Source: Tyto alba
Lineage: Eukaryota; Chordata; Aves; Strigiformes; Tytonidae
Direction of reading: 5' to 3'
DNA: 64,000 bases
Assembly: GCF_018691265.1 (NCBI RefSeq)
Contig: NW_024881295.1
Location: 13,126,314 to 13,190,313, forward strand
Numbering within the stretch: position 1 is the stretch's first letter; every line of letters begins with the position of its first letter. The notes beneath the pieces were generated by a model that searched no databases, was not told the DNA's origin, and worked only from the letters and a program-made list of their open reading frames with translations. The position numbers and the translations under genes were made by a program. Of the stretch, positions 1 to 11,687 are shown piece by piece.

Positions 1-3000
1 CTAACATATGTCTGAGCAACCCCACTAAAGTCAAGTAATATGCACTGGATATAAATCATGACAGAATAAGGCCATGAACTCTTTTTGGTATTTCATATTA
101 TTTCACTTTCTTGAAACTCCAGACACTTAAGAAAAATGGATTTTTAAAATGAAAAATCTAGCCATTCTTCTAAGCAGATGGTATAATACTTATAAATGCC
201 TTCTTTACATTCTTATTCAAGAGGAATAAAATGAGCCATCCAACAGGACAGAATATGGATCAATATGTGTTTCCAATGGCTCCTGGTTTTATTTCTGCTG
301 AAGCTAGAAGGTGTTTTGTCACTCATTTCCAAGATCAGGTCCAAGTAGTTACAAATCATATCAGTCCTGTTTACCTCCTCTTTAGGTGCACAAACACACC
401 AGAAATCTTGACATTCCATTGTCTGTGAATGAACTGTACTCAGAAATGTGGAGTTCCTCCATACTCTGAAAGTTCTGCCATCACACAAAGTCCTTCCAGT
501 TCTTCCATTCAAATGGTGGCTCTTGCAAATAATCTTTCTCAGTAAAATTAAAACAGTAGCTTTTTCCTTGTTCCTGATGATATTAGCATCTGTATTTTCA
601 TTGTCATATACAGTGAGAAATTTTCTGGCCTCTGTGCCTCTTTGGTACAAAGAACTGCAGTTAACAGAGTATGAGTATTTGTATACGTAATAGAGATGAT
701 GCATAATAACATCAGGGATGAATTATAATAGGTTATTTTCTTCAACTTCCCTGGCATCTCCTGTGTGAGCAGAAGGTATTTTCTGACATCAGGTAAGCAC
801 ACCCATTTTCCAAAATGTCCTGTTACTTCAAATTCAAGAAACAGAAAAATGAAATTATTCAGATTAAAAGAGTGATGAATGTGCACTAATCTGAAAAATA
901 TTAGGTAGAAACAACCCCAACTGCACTGAGACTGATGGGACTGTTCCATTTCATAAACATGCTCTACATATTGTCAAAGTGATTTTGACCCTTACTTTAC
1001 TATTGTTTCTCTTCCTTGAAAAGAAATCCTTATCCTATAGAGAACTTCTGATTTTATTATTTATTTTTTTTTTTAAATTAAACCAACCGTAGTTTAACTG
1101 GAGTGAAGAGAATCAAGTAAATCCAGTTCTGGATCTCTCATAATATCCATGCCTCTTAGCTGCTTAGATATCAGCAAATAACAATCAGTTATACAATTTT
1201 ATTTTCTTAAAGAAACCCCTTATTCATAAATGTGATCTTTATAGAGATACTACTTTTGTATTTTCAAAGACTTCAGAGATAAATAATTTTTTAAATTAGA
1301 CTTGTTCACAGTTTTAAAGTACTTCTGCTTTGCAGACAGTAGTAGTTGATACAACCTTGGATTCACTGTCAGCATGCAGCAACATTGAGATATGATTAGG
1401 CAAATACTCTAGAAATTAATGCCTATCCATTTGGCATTCCAGAGTTACATCTTAATTTCCTCTCCCTTCAGAAAATGTTAAATATATTTCCCTGTGTATT
1501 TGTCCAGTTAGCATAATGTGCTAGGGTGCGTCTTATATGTACAGAGGCTTTTCTGAAATATAGCAATCTGTAGCTATTTGATAAATAGGTCTGGATGCTT
1601 TCTTATAAAAACATTTCACTTTCATTTCCAATTTCAGATCACCATACTGGGACTCTATTTATTCTCCTACAGACAAGAACGTTTGACAGATCAGTCCTTT
1701 CTTCTATACAGTAAGTAATTTGGAACCGGCGCTATCAGTTACTCAATATTTGTATCATTCCCAAAATAATGTATTCTCAAATTGATTGAGTTCTAGTCGC
1801 TACTAAAATATGAATGTTAAAACAGGGTTACATTTCATATTATGGCAGATATTAGCCAGCACTCACGGAAAGGAAATTTAATACTGGATTGGATGAGTAT
1901 CAGCACTACACAGTTCAAAGTTACAGTCATCAAATATCTGAAAGGAAGTATATCAAATACCTAACTGGGCAGACAAAACAACTCAAATTACAACTATCAG
2001 ACACTTACAATGAATTGCTCATGAATAAGCAGCAGGCTAGGAGTTACTGACAGAAGCTATTCGGAGAGGAGTTTTGAAACAAATCTGGGAAAAAAAGCCC
2101 ATGCTCTTTCAATGACAGTTCACAAACAGAGAGATGACATTTGGCAAACAGATAATTCAACATGAATTACTCACTCAAGACTAGTAATAATACCTAGCAA
2201 TTATATAGTGCTTTACACATTCAGTGGATTGTACAAACTGACATTAATTAAGTTGAACTGCCTCTTCTTGTCTACTCTTTTCTTTAAAATACTCCTTAGT
2301 AAAAAACTTGGTTTGGCACACACAGATTTTCACACAGATCGGCTGTGTGACTAGCAAAATTTCCATCTTTATGTGTAAAAGCAGATACATAAAAAGAAAC
2401 AAGGTTAAAGTCTGAAGTAAAAACACAAGGCTAGCTTGTCAGTTTATAGTACACCATAAATTAGGAATGATGTACAGTTGTTGTGACAAGTCAAAGGATG
2501 GACTTGTGATTTCTCAATTACTGTCCTTATTACTGGGAGGAGGAGGAGAAGGAAGGATTTGTCTGCTGAGTCCGTACCAGCTGAAGCCCTGACAGCTGAC
2601 TCAGTGGAGCTGGCTGGTGCAGAGCCCATATGCCCTAGAGTGCTTATCTCCATTCCTGCATAAGAAAAAGCACCACCATCAATGCTGGAAATATTTACAG
2701 ATTATTTAGCATGTGAAGTATGTGTCAAAACACTTCAGAGGGACAGGAGAGAAAAGGCCTTCCCATGGCCTTTTTTCTCCTTCTCTTCTCCTGGCTCCTT
2801 TCCCACTGTATATATAGAAGTTATTCAGGAGTGTATATGAAAAAACAAAAGCAGAATTGTACAGCTAAGACCTGAGTAAAAGCTGTTGGAAGAAAACAGA
2901 AAGGCAGTATTTTCTATAATTTCTCCTAAAACTTCTATCAAATAAATTTCATAAATATTGGCAAATAATCTAACCTCTCTGTTCAGATAGATGATGTAAA

Positions 3001-3894
3001 CATGAAGTTGAATAGTCTGTAAGAAATATATACTGAAATAATATAGGGCACCCAGTACTAATATAATCCAAATTTTGGAGGATGTCTTGAAGAGATTAGA
3101 CATTAGAAATTGCTCTTAATACACTTGAGAGACTGCTTTTCAATTTATAGAGATTCTATATTATACATATTCTAAAGAGAAAAAAAAAAATAAATTAGCC
3201 TCAGTTTTTTTAGTTGATGGGGTTAGGAGGCAAACTCATTAGCACATTCATAAGACATTTGCTTATCTGTACACCAGCCTTCTGCTGCTGAACAAACCTC
3301 CGGAGCATCCACTGGTTCATTTCTCCGTCATTGTCAACAGTGCCACATGTATAGAGTTCAATATTGCCCTAGTTATTCAGCACTGGTGAGTAATCAATGT
3401 GCCCAATAGCCACTCACTCATGTGTAAGAAAATCAAATGGTTCAGAGTCTTTGATCTCATTGCATTTCACTGGTTGTGTAATTTATAGGGCTGATAACTG
3501 AAAGTGGTACAGGTTCCCTGAGTTAAATTCTGTGCTCATTTTATAATGTACTTTGATAAATGAAGTAGGTTGGTAAGCATAATTGCAGTTCTAGTTTTCG
3601 TTATTTTTTTCTCTCTCTTTTTAGGATTATATTTAGATATAGTGGCAGTACAGTTTTTAAACCAGCTTTTCTTTAACTACCATATGCCGAGTCTCTCCCA
3701 AAGCTCAACTCTTAGGTACAAACTCTTAGAAAACGTGTAAGTTTCTGACAGACAACCACCTGTCATGTATTTGAATGTATGCATTATAAACTGCATGTCC
3801 CTTTTATGATTACAGAAAGTGAACACTCATACTAAACATCAAAAGTTCATTAATAATCAATAGCTCCATATTTTCCTGCAATTTTGGTATTCAG
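1..3894. other. AT-rich noncoding spacer
   Basis: No gene, RNA or recognisable transposon was seen. The stretch is AT-rich and CpG-poor, with short A or T runs (for example 12 T at 1064-1075). The longest open frames, 163 and 133 codons on the minus strand near 213-949, overlap each other in different frames and show no domain or biased composition, so I treat them as chance. A slightly GC-richer patch at about 2510-2660 has no identifiable content. Confidence 0.6.
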
Positions 3895-3900
3895 ATAGAA

Positions 3901-4082
3901 GGGAATACACTCGTGATGATGTTCAAGACAAGTGCGAAGTATGTCTGGCTACATCTACAATACTAAACTCATCTGCCTCAGGAAGCAATTCCTGGCTCTG
4001 TGGCCCTGAGACATAACTGGAAAATTTTGTGTTTTCGAAGTGATAATAAAGTGAGATAATCGGGAAAAAAAAAAAAAAAAAA
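3901..4082 (+). pseudogene. possible retroposed transcript 3' end
   Basis: A poly(A) run of 18 A (4065-4082) follows an AATAAA signal (4045-4050) by 14 nt, the spacing expected at the end of a polyadenylated RNA copied back into DNA. The hexamer ATAGAA occurs just before the segment (3895-3900) and again at the end of the A run (4082-4087), and the next four bases differ only by A/G changes, which could be a worn target-site duplication. The roughly 160-bp body has no reading frame I recognise, so the parent RNA is unknown. A chance A run beside a chance hexamer is a real alternative. Confidence 0.3.
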
Positions 4083-4092
4083 TAGAAAAAGA

Positions 4093-4530
4093 TGTGAAAT
4101 CTGTAGCGCAGCCTACCAGAGCAGTGTCTCCAGAGCAGGATGCCACAAGCATGTGTTGCTTTGCCCTGCAGCCTGTCCTGAGGGTATGTGCTGGTCATTG
4201 CAAGGCACAGGGCCTGCTGGCAGTGTGTCAGAAGTCTGTCCCAGGCTGAAGAAGCCTGTTTTGGCACCATCTATTTCATGTTTTCTCCCTGGAGTGAAAC
4301 CTGAAGAAAATTACTGTGACAACAGTGCCTCGGTTTCCTCCAGGAGGGAACAAGTGTACTCATTCAGAAAGGAGCCTGGAAAGGCCCTGGCATACCTGCA
4401 CCATCAGTAGCCAGCAACCAAATCTGGGGAGTTTAACAGCACAGAAGCCCCTTACGGTATCGTGTGGTCTTGCTATACCGACTAAGGACTGGAAGTGTTA
4501 CCACAGCCAAACAGCAAATTAAATAACACC
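4093..4530. other. moderately GC-rich unique patch, unidentified
   Basis: This stretch is less AT-rich than its surroundings and has overlapping short plus-strand open frames of 85 and 68 codons. Neither shows a domain, and the overlap in two frames argues for composition rather than coding. It could be a noncoding transcript or an old, unrecognised repeat. Confidence 0.3.
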
Positions 4531-6326
4531 CACAACACAATTTCCATGACTATACAAGCTTGCAGAGCTTCTTATCTTCATCTGTAAATTGTAAAGAGCA
4601 AGCTTTTTGTCACCTGTTGTGTAAGATGCTGGGTTTAATACGATTTTTATTGAAGGACACTGTGTTCACATTTCTTCCTATAACATGATTTTCCATTGCA
4701 TATTAAATAAGTTCAGGAGAAAAATGGAGATAAGTGTTGAATAGCACTGGATGTCCACAAAGTGGCTGTCAAAGTCTAGATGGTCCCTAGAGATCCGCTT
4801 TCTCAACACTAACCAGGCACCATACCCTTTTCTGGATAGCTCTTTCAGCCTGCTGCTTTCATAGATATTAAGAGTAATTAAAATGACAAAAATAAAAACA
4901 TTGACTCCTACACACCTGTTTTTTAAACTGTTGCTTAATATTTACTTAATTTTCATAACAGTATTTAGTGTATTCACTTTTTAGATGGATCTGTAACCAT
5001 AGCAACAACACCATCTTCTCGTAACACATTCTTTAAAACCACATTCTGGAAACAGTGCATTGTTCCAACTTCTATTGTTTACTCTGATGCGTTGGATGAA
5101 AAATGACTGAACCTATTCTGCTGTTTCTCCAGTAACTCTGCAGTTCAGTAGCCCCTTGCAACCAAAGCACTTTTCACATATCATTAAGTGGTCCTCAAAA
5201 CTTTTGTTAAAGCTAGTTTACATTCCCACTGAGGTAAGGAAACTAAGGCACACATATATTAGCTGACTTGTCTGCTGTAAGACAGGATGTATGGGCAAAA
5301 AGAGGCACCAGCACATATTTTCTACACTTTCAGTCACAACACTCACTGTTCATCAATTAAGCAATGAGATGTTCTCTAGATCCTAAGTGGGGAAAAAAAA
5401 AAGAATGAAAGGAAGGAAAAGAAAAAAGCTGAGATGTTTTCCTTTAAAAACCAGGCTGAAATAGAATAATTCCAGAGGTCTGAGTGCAATGCAGTTTGGG
5501 TAAAAATTCATTCCAACATCTAGGTCATTGGCCATAAAACACAGTCAGAAAGCCAGTGTGGGATTTCTCTTGCTTACACTGCTATTTGTTTACAGTAACT
5601 GTTGAATTTCAAATTTATGCTGATTTGAGAGCAGAACTTGACCTCTTGTTTTCATGCAAACATCCACAACATGAAAAAAAGAAAGAAGCAGTAAGAAAAT
5701 CATAAAGAAGCCAAATAGTTTCTCAACAGCATGATTATCATAGTTCCTTGTGAGGCCTCTCTGAAGGGTGCAGCTGTGCTGCTTTTTGTGTAAAATGACA
5801 TATTTTTGCCCTTACCCTTTTATTTCTCTTCCCATTAGAATAGGATGGTAAACATTTTTAACGATGATATGTTTTCACCGATTATTCAACAAATATACGC
5901 AATATCAAGTTAGAGGAAATGAGGCATGAAGTACTGCAGGCAGAGTTCATACAATGCACCACAGAGGCTTGAGAGCAGCTGCTGAAAGCCATTGTGTTAA
6001 AATTTCACTTTGAAAAAGCTACAGTTCTGTACAATAGGCTATAATATTTCTAAAGGAACTCTTTAAAGCCTTTTGTGAAAATCAGTTGCATTCCCATTGT
6101 GTAAATCATTTGATTTAAAAATATCTAGTCAGTTGAAATGTGACAAATATTTGTGTGATTGCATTTGGGCTTAAAAATGGGAAAATACAATTAAAATATC
6201 CATTGTAATGGCTGCAGATTGTCTTTGGTTCTCCCTGCTTTGGAAACAGAGCATATAGGATAAGATACTCAAAGTTGTCTAGCACAATAAAACACCTATT
6301 TAGTTTGAAGTAGGTACCAAGACACT
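4531..6326. other. AT-rich noncoding spacer
   Basis: Nothing identifiable. A purine-only tract of A and G lies at about 5389-5428. No open frame of interest. Confidence 0.6.
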
Positions 6327-7470
6327 TGTATTGGGTTTGTGTGGCAAGATTTTGATAGCGGGGGGGCTACAGAAGTGGCATCTGTCAGAAGCTGCCAGAA
6401 GCTTCCCCAATATCTGACAGAGCCACTGCAGCCAGCTCTGAGACAGACCCGCCACTGGCCCAGGGCAAGATCATGAGCGATGGTGGTAGTGCCTCTGGGA
6501 TAAGGTGTTTAAGAAGGGGAAAACCCCTGCACAGTGGCAACTGCAGCAGGAGAGAGGAGTGAGAATATGTCAGAGAAATGGCCCTGCAGACACCAAGGTC
6601 AGTGCAGAAGGAGGGGTAGGAGGTGCTCCAGGTGCTGGAGCAGAGATTCCCCTGCAGCCTGTGATGAAGACCATGGTGAGGCAGGCTGTGCCCTGCAGCC
6701 CAAGGAGGTCCATGGTGGAGCAGATCTCCACCTGCAGCCTGTGAAGGACCCCACGCCAGAGCAGGTGGATGTGCCTGAAGGAGGTTGTGACTCTGGAGGA
6801 ATCCTGTGCTCGATCAGGCTCCTGGCAGGACCTGTGGCCCCATGGAGAGAGGAGCCCATGCTGGAGCAGGTTTGCTGTGAGGACTTGTGACCCCACGGGG
6901 GACCAACGCTGAAACAGTCTGTTCCTGAAGGACTGCACCCCGTGGGAGGGAGCCATGATGGAGCAGCTCATGATGATCTGTAGCCCATGGGAAGGGCCCA
7001 TGCTGGAGAAGTTCATGAAAGACTGTCTCCCATGGGAAGGGACCCCATGCTGGCTCAGGGGAAGAGTGTGAGGAGTCCTCCCCCTGAGGAGGATGGAGTG
7101 GCAGAAACAACAGGTGATGAACTGACCACAACCCTCATTCCACGTCCCCCTGCACCACTGTAGGGGTAGGAGGTAAAGAAAATTAGGAGTAAAGTTGAAC
7201 CTGGGAAGAAAGGAGGGGTAGGGGGAAGGTGTTCTAAGATTTGGTATTATTTCTCATTATCCTACTCTGATTTGATTAGCAGTAAATTAAATTAATTTTC
7301 CCCAAGTCAAATGCTTTGCCTATGATGGTAATTGGTGAGTCATCTCTCCCTGTTCTTATCTCCACCCATGAGACATTCATTATATTTTCTCTCCCTTGTC
7401 CACTTGAGGAGGGGAGTGATAGAGTGGCTTTGGTGGGCACCTGACATCCAGCCAGGGTCAGCCCAGCAGA
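6327..7470 (+). mobile_element. avian endogenous-retrovirus-type solo LTR, copy 1
   Basis: This 1.14-kb unit matches the element at 34590-35626 along its whole length and in the same orientation. Its head (a TATTGGGTTT motif, a GGCAAG, then a run of seven G) and its tail (GGGCACCTG, CATCCAGCCAGGGTCAGCCC) match, from memory, a dispersed avian LTR family, probably ERVL-like. It begins with TG at 6327. A possible 5-bp target duplication flanks it, ACACT at 6322-6326 and ACACC at 7471-7475. The core 6640-7060 consists of degenerate 35-60-bp repeats built around CCATGGTGGAGCAG and CAGCCTGTGAAGGA. The TATA-like stretch (about 6505-6516) is worn, and the polyadenylation hexamer is AGTAAA (7281-7286). 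There is no gag, pol or env beside it, so it is a solo LTR. Open frames of up to 148 codons on the minus strand and 118 on the plus strand come from the stop-poor GC-rich repeats and are not genes. The family name and exact ends are inferred. Confidence 0.8.
6640..7060 (+). repeat. degenerate tandem repeats inside LTR copy 1
   Basis: Successive blocks share the pattern CCATG(G/C/A)TGGAGCAG followed by a GTGA(A/G)GGAC- or CCCATGGGA-like segment, with units of roughly 35-60 bp. The last two units (6967-7058) are absent from copy 2, so repeat number varies between copies. Confidence 0.6.
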
Positions 7471-8080
7471 ACACCTTAGTAGATCTCTTCCTTTCATGTA
7501 ATTAATCCTTCTTTAATGCCATTAATTTTAATGGGACATGAGAAAGTGTTTATATTTTCATGTTACCAGGTTTAGAAAGTAGCACAACGATATAATTTTT
7601 ATACTAATATACCTTTAGACAGTGCTGAGCATGGACTGTCAAATGCCATTTCTGATGACTCATGCACATAACTGTGGTCATTCTTTTGCTTTGCTTTTCC
7701 TTTGATGCTCCGGCCTTTCAACTTCTCCATGATGTCTCTGCTCTTCTGATCCACTCTGAGTCCCTGCCTGACCCTCACTGACTCCAACCTCTCTGCCTCT
7801 CATATTAGTTAACCTGCTTCCTATCACCTTATTTTTAAAATTAATTTATTTCTGCTTCTTTTTAAGCATGGGGCTTACCAGACTTCCTTGGGGCAAGGAG
7901 AGAAATCAGTTTTCTTTACTGACAAGAAGCACAGTTTTAGAGCTGTGGATGCCATGGTATTCATGAATGCTGAATAAAATAATAAGAATTCAACAGACCA
8001 GAATATGTGAATGAAGGACACACTACCTAAGTGAGAGTCAAGGGATGGAGAGAAATTCTATGAAATTTGCCCTCCCACAC
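7471..8080. other. noncoding spacer after LTR copy 1
   Basis: AT-rich sequence with no recognised element. A minus-strand frame of 62 codons at 7599-7787 has no domain and is judged chance. Confidence 0.5.
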
Positions 8081-8100
8081 TTTTTTTTTTTTTTTTTTTT
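8081..8100. repeat. poly(T) run, 20 T
   Basis: A 20-T homopolymer is followed at once by a TTTATT hexamer (8104-8109). On the minus strand this reads AATAAA, 3 nt, then poly(A). That spacing is too short for a normal cleavage signal, so a retroposed tail is possible but not shown. The flank to about 8590 is GC-richer than average and unidentified. Confidence 0.7.
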
Positions 8101-11100
8101 AATTTATTTAATTTAAATAGACTGAAAAAAAGGGAATTCCACTTAACTGAATCCTGCCATCACAGTCAACAAACAGTAATGCACTCCAGCACTTTCCACA
8201 AAGCTGGTCTGTATAAGGATGGGTCACTTGGTCTTTGGGTTTTATCTGCTGATGGCAGAAAAATGGGAAGACTCAGAAACAGCCCTAACTGCGCCCAGCC
8301 CTTTCCCAGCTCTTCCTCTGGGGTCCTTACCAGGTCAGCCTCTGGTCCATTGCCCCTAGCTTGTAGTACAGCTTGTTTCTCCCTTGTTCCCATGCTCTCC
8401 ATGATACACTGTTCCCAGTCACACAGACCCTCTCTTTTGGCTTGCTGGGGACTTCCATTCCTTGTCCTCTGCCCCATGTATTTTCTCTTGTCTCTGCTAA
8501 ATGTTCTCTGGCATCCAGTGCTATGTCAGGTTGAGAATTCACTGCAGCTTCCTGTCCCTGCATTACTTTACAGTCTCCTCATCCAGTGAAATTTCCCTCA
8601 CGGCAGAACTACCCTGCACTGACAGTTACATTACTACTTTTCATTTTTCCAATGAGCCTAACTTGATAAAAAAAATTTTAATTATCCTTATTTGCTGCTA
8701 CTGTTGGATCATGTGGCTCAGGCTGTAGTTAACATTTACACTGAGGCAGATATCTAGTATGGCAAATTTTAGCCCTTTCAGTAAAAGTTTGCAAGATTAA
8801 AAAACCCTGTATTATAATGGATAGTGTCTGGCAATCTTAATAATAAGCATAATAACTTTAATAATAATAATACCACCAGCAATCACTCATAATACATATA
8901 TTTTCCTTGATTGTTATGGAAGGTTTCCCTGTAATATTCTTCTGAATTTATATTATCTTTTCTCTCTATGAGTAAATTATAATTGACATGACAATTTATC
9001 ATTTGAGAACAGCACCATGATGTTACATTTTTAAAGGCTGCTTTTATTCAGATCACACAATGGGACAGAATCTAAACAGAAGAGAAGATCATGTAGTTTG
9101 TCTTTCAAGGTCAGTAAGATTACAGTGAAACAAGCAAATTTGGTCTACCATTGAGAGACTTATTACAGCTGTATGCCATAGCTCTGTTTAAAGACCTTCA
9201 TTACATATTTAAATGTTCTCCTGTTTCAACCAACATCTCCTCTCTCTGTCTCACCCCTTTACAAGCCAAACATATTAGTAGATGAAAACAGTTTGTAACT
9301 GTTATTCACCACCTCAGAGAGAAAAAGTGAAGACAGAACATAAAATTTAAAAATGTATACTGCATTTAGTACTGAAATTAAATATAGGTGGATTTTGACT
9401 TTATGTTTTTGAGGGACTGACCAGAAAAGTGTTAGTGTGTGATCCAGGATATTAATATAGAGGCAATAATTTTCAGTATTTCTTACAGCTTAAGAGAGAG
9501 TTTCCCATAAGTGTGCAGGAATTTAGAGGCTGTGTTTACACTATGAAGGATCCCATCACTTAGATTACTGGAAGGGAAATAAGACAACTTCATCACTAGT
9601 AGTATAATTTAGATAATATATTTTTATCTTCAGTTTACCCACAGGTATATAGATGTTGGCAAAAATATCTACATAACAGAGGTATTATAAAGCTTTACTA
9701 ATGCGCAATCAAAACCTTAGAGAATATATACCAAATGCTATAATGATTTCCCTTTCTTTTCCTCAGACATTTTTAGTCATAAAATCTTTTACATAGTTTC
9801 CCAAATCAAATTAATACCCCACAGTAATACTGAGCATGACATGTATGTTTTCCCTAAGTAAGTCTAATTTAGCACATAATGTGCAGAAAAGTTTTGCACT
9901 CTTCCTATAGGATATTTTGCTGAAATTACTCCACATAACTCAAAGAGAAGGTACCAAAATAACTTCAATGAGTCTCCTGTTTGCTTAATGTTTGCATGTT
10001 GGGCATAACTGATTGACTCTCTAATGTGCCCTGGAGAGTTGTGAAATCCAAAAGAGGAAGTGTTCTCTGTTGAAACAGCATAGTATTATTCATGAAAATA
10101 AAACTGCACTGGAAAAAACCCTAAGCCTACTAATTAACATGGGGCTACTGCAAGCAGATCTATTACTTCCTTATATTAAATAATTAGCATTTTTATTACT
10201 GTACCATTATATACATCATTGGTTTATTTATTAAAGAAGTGTAAGGGTTCTTAAACTTTCATGAATATGGTTTGGTGCAGTAGAGAATTGCTTTACTGGA
10301 ACAAGCTATTCCTATCCTTTTTTCTCATTTTCATCACCCATTCTTAAAGGAATGAAAGGTGATAAGCCCAATAAAGCTGAACTTACTGTATCTTTCTATA
10401 TACACATGTAACATTATCAAGACATTGCAGTGTGTTGCTCCTGTCATCTTTTCACATTTGTAGTTAATACAACTCAGAAATAAGCTAATTCCCTACAATT
10501 TCCCTACAAGAGTGTCTGAAGTTCATGGCAGTTTTATCTGGAAACCTATCTTCAAAAGATGCTTGATAGGAATCACATGTCCTCTAGTACCCCCATCCAC
10601 TGACACGAGTCCATGCCCTGTGAAAGTGTTCTGAAAAAGGGCACAAAACAAAGTATGTACATCTTCCAGTTCTGTCTGAGGGACACAAAGTTCTTTAGGT
10701 CTGTATGTGACTGTCCTCCAGTGCCAAGGAGGAATGCTGCCGTTGTGTATTCTGTTTGTTGCTCGGCAAATATTTGATTGTTTTTAATAACTGTGTGTCA
10801 GTTCTCATTGCACAAAAAATGTCAGAACAATTGAATGAACTATGATCAGTGTCCAAATAGCACTTGGCAAACATGTCTGCATTATGGTATTTTGCCCACA
10901 ATTGGGTTTGCTGATCAAACTAACAGCTATTTATTTATTACTGGTGGAAGTAGGATGATATTCTATTTATAAGTTATGGAATATTTCTGACTTATTGAAC
11001 CTCACAATCACAATAGCAGCATCAACTAATTTCTACATTTGATTTTTATTGTTTTTCTTGGCTTATCTTTGCAAGCCTAATGCAGCAACGAAGTTGAACT

Positions 11101-11638
11101 AGTCACTGTTCTCTATAGTTATGTCTAGGCATGCTAATGCACTTACATGATTCCCTTCCAGGAATGGATTTTTCCCCCTTTGCAAGGGGAGTGAGTTGGC
11201 AAAGATTGTTATAGCTTTAGCCTAGCTTATTTAGACATAAATATTCTTGATAAAGAAGATTGGCTTACAAAATGGAAGAGTAACCCCTATCTCACAGGTA
11301 GACCGCAGAATCCACTCATAGGGGACAACCTCCTCTCAGGAATAAATGTGTACTTGATTTCCAAGTCATCATAAAGCTAAAAGTCATCATTATTTATGAT
11401 CGCAAATAAAATTGAGTTTAAATGGTCTGTAGATACATATTCATTTCTTTCTGAAGATCCTTATCTAGAATAAAAGTGATAGAGTAGTTTGCAATAACAG
11501 AAAATTACTATCAAACTTTGAAATACAGAGCTATTCATGTCTTTCTCTTTGATATGTACTTAAAAATTATTATAGACATATGGTACAGGGCAGAATTGGA
11601 CTTGGACAGAAAAGAAGACGTAATTTTGAATGACGGTT
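8101..11638. other. noncoding spacer
   Basis: 8101-8590 is a pyrimidine-rich, moderately GC-rich unique stretch with overlapping frames of 136 and 103 codons on opposite strands and no domain. The remainder is AT-rich. A small inverted repeat CCCCTAT/ATAGGGG lies at 11284-11290 and 11318-11324. Nothing else is identifiable. Confidence 0.55.
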
Positions 11639-11687
11639 TCTTTTTCTTTTCTTTTCTTCTTTTCTTTTCTTTTCTTTTCTTTTTCTC
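11639..11687. repeat. (TTTTC)n pyrimidine microsatellite
   Basis: About 49 bp of near-perfect TTTTC repeats with one interruption at 11657-11661. The strand is purely C and T, so the duplex is a homopurine-homopyrimidine tract. Confidence 0.9.

Noticed and set aside
213..949. Overlapping minus-strand frames of 163 and 133 codons
   Set aside because: They overlap in different phases, lack any motif, and lie in ordinary AT-rich sequence.
3913..4008. GTGATGA and CTGA boxes suggesting a C/D snoRNA
   Set aside because: No terminal stem pairs the flanks, and the spacing and internal boxes are not convincing.
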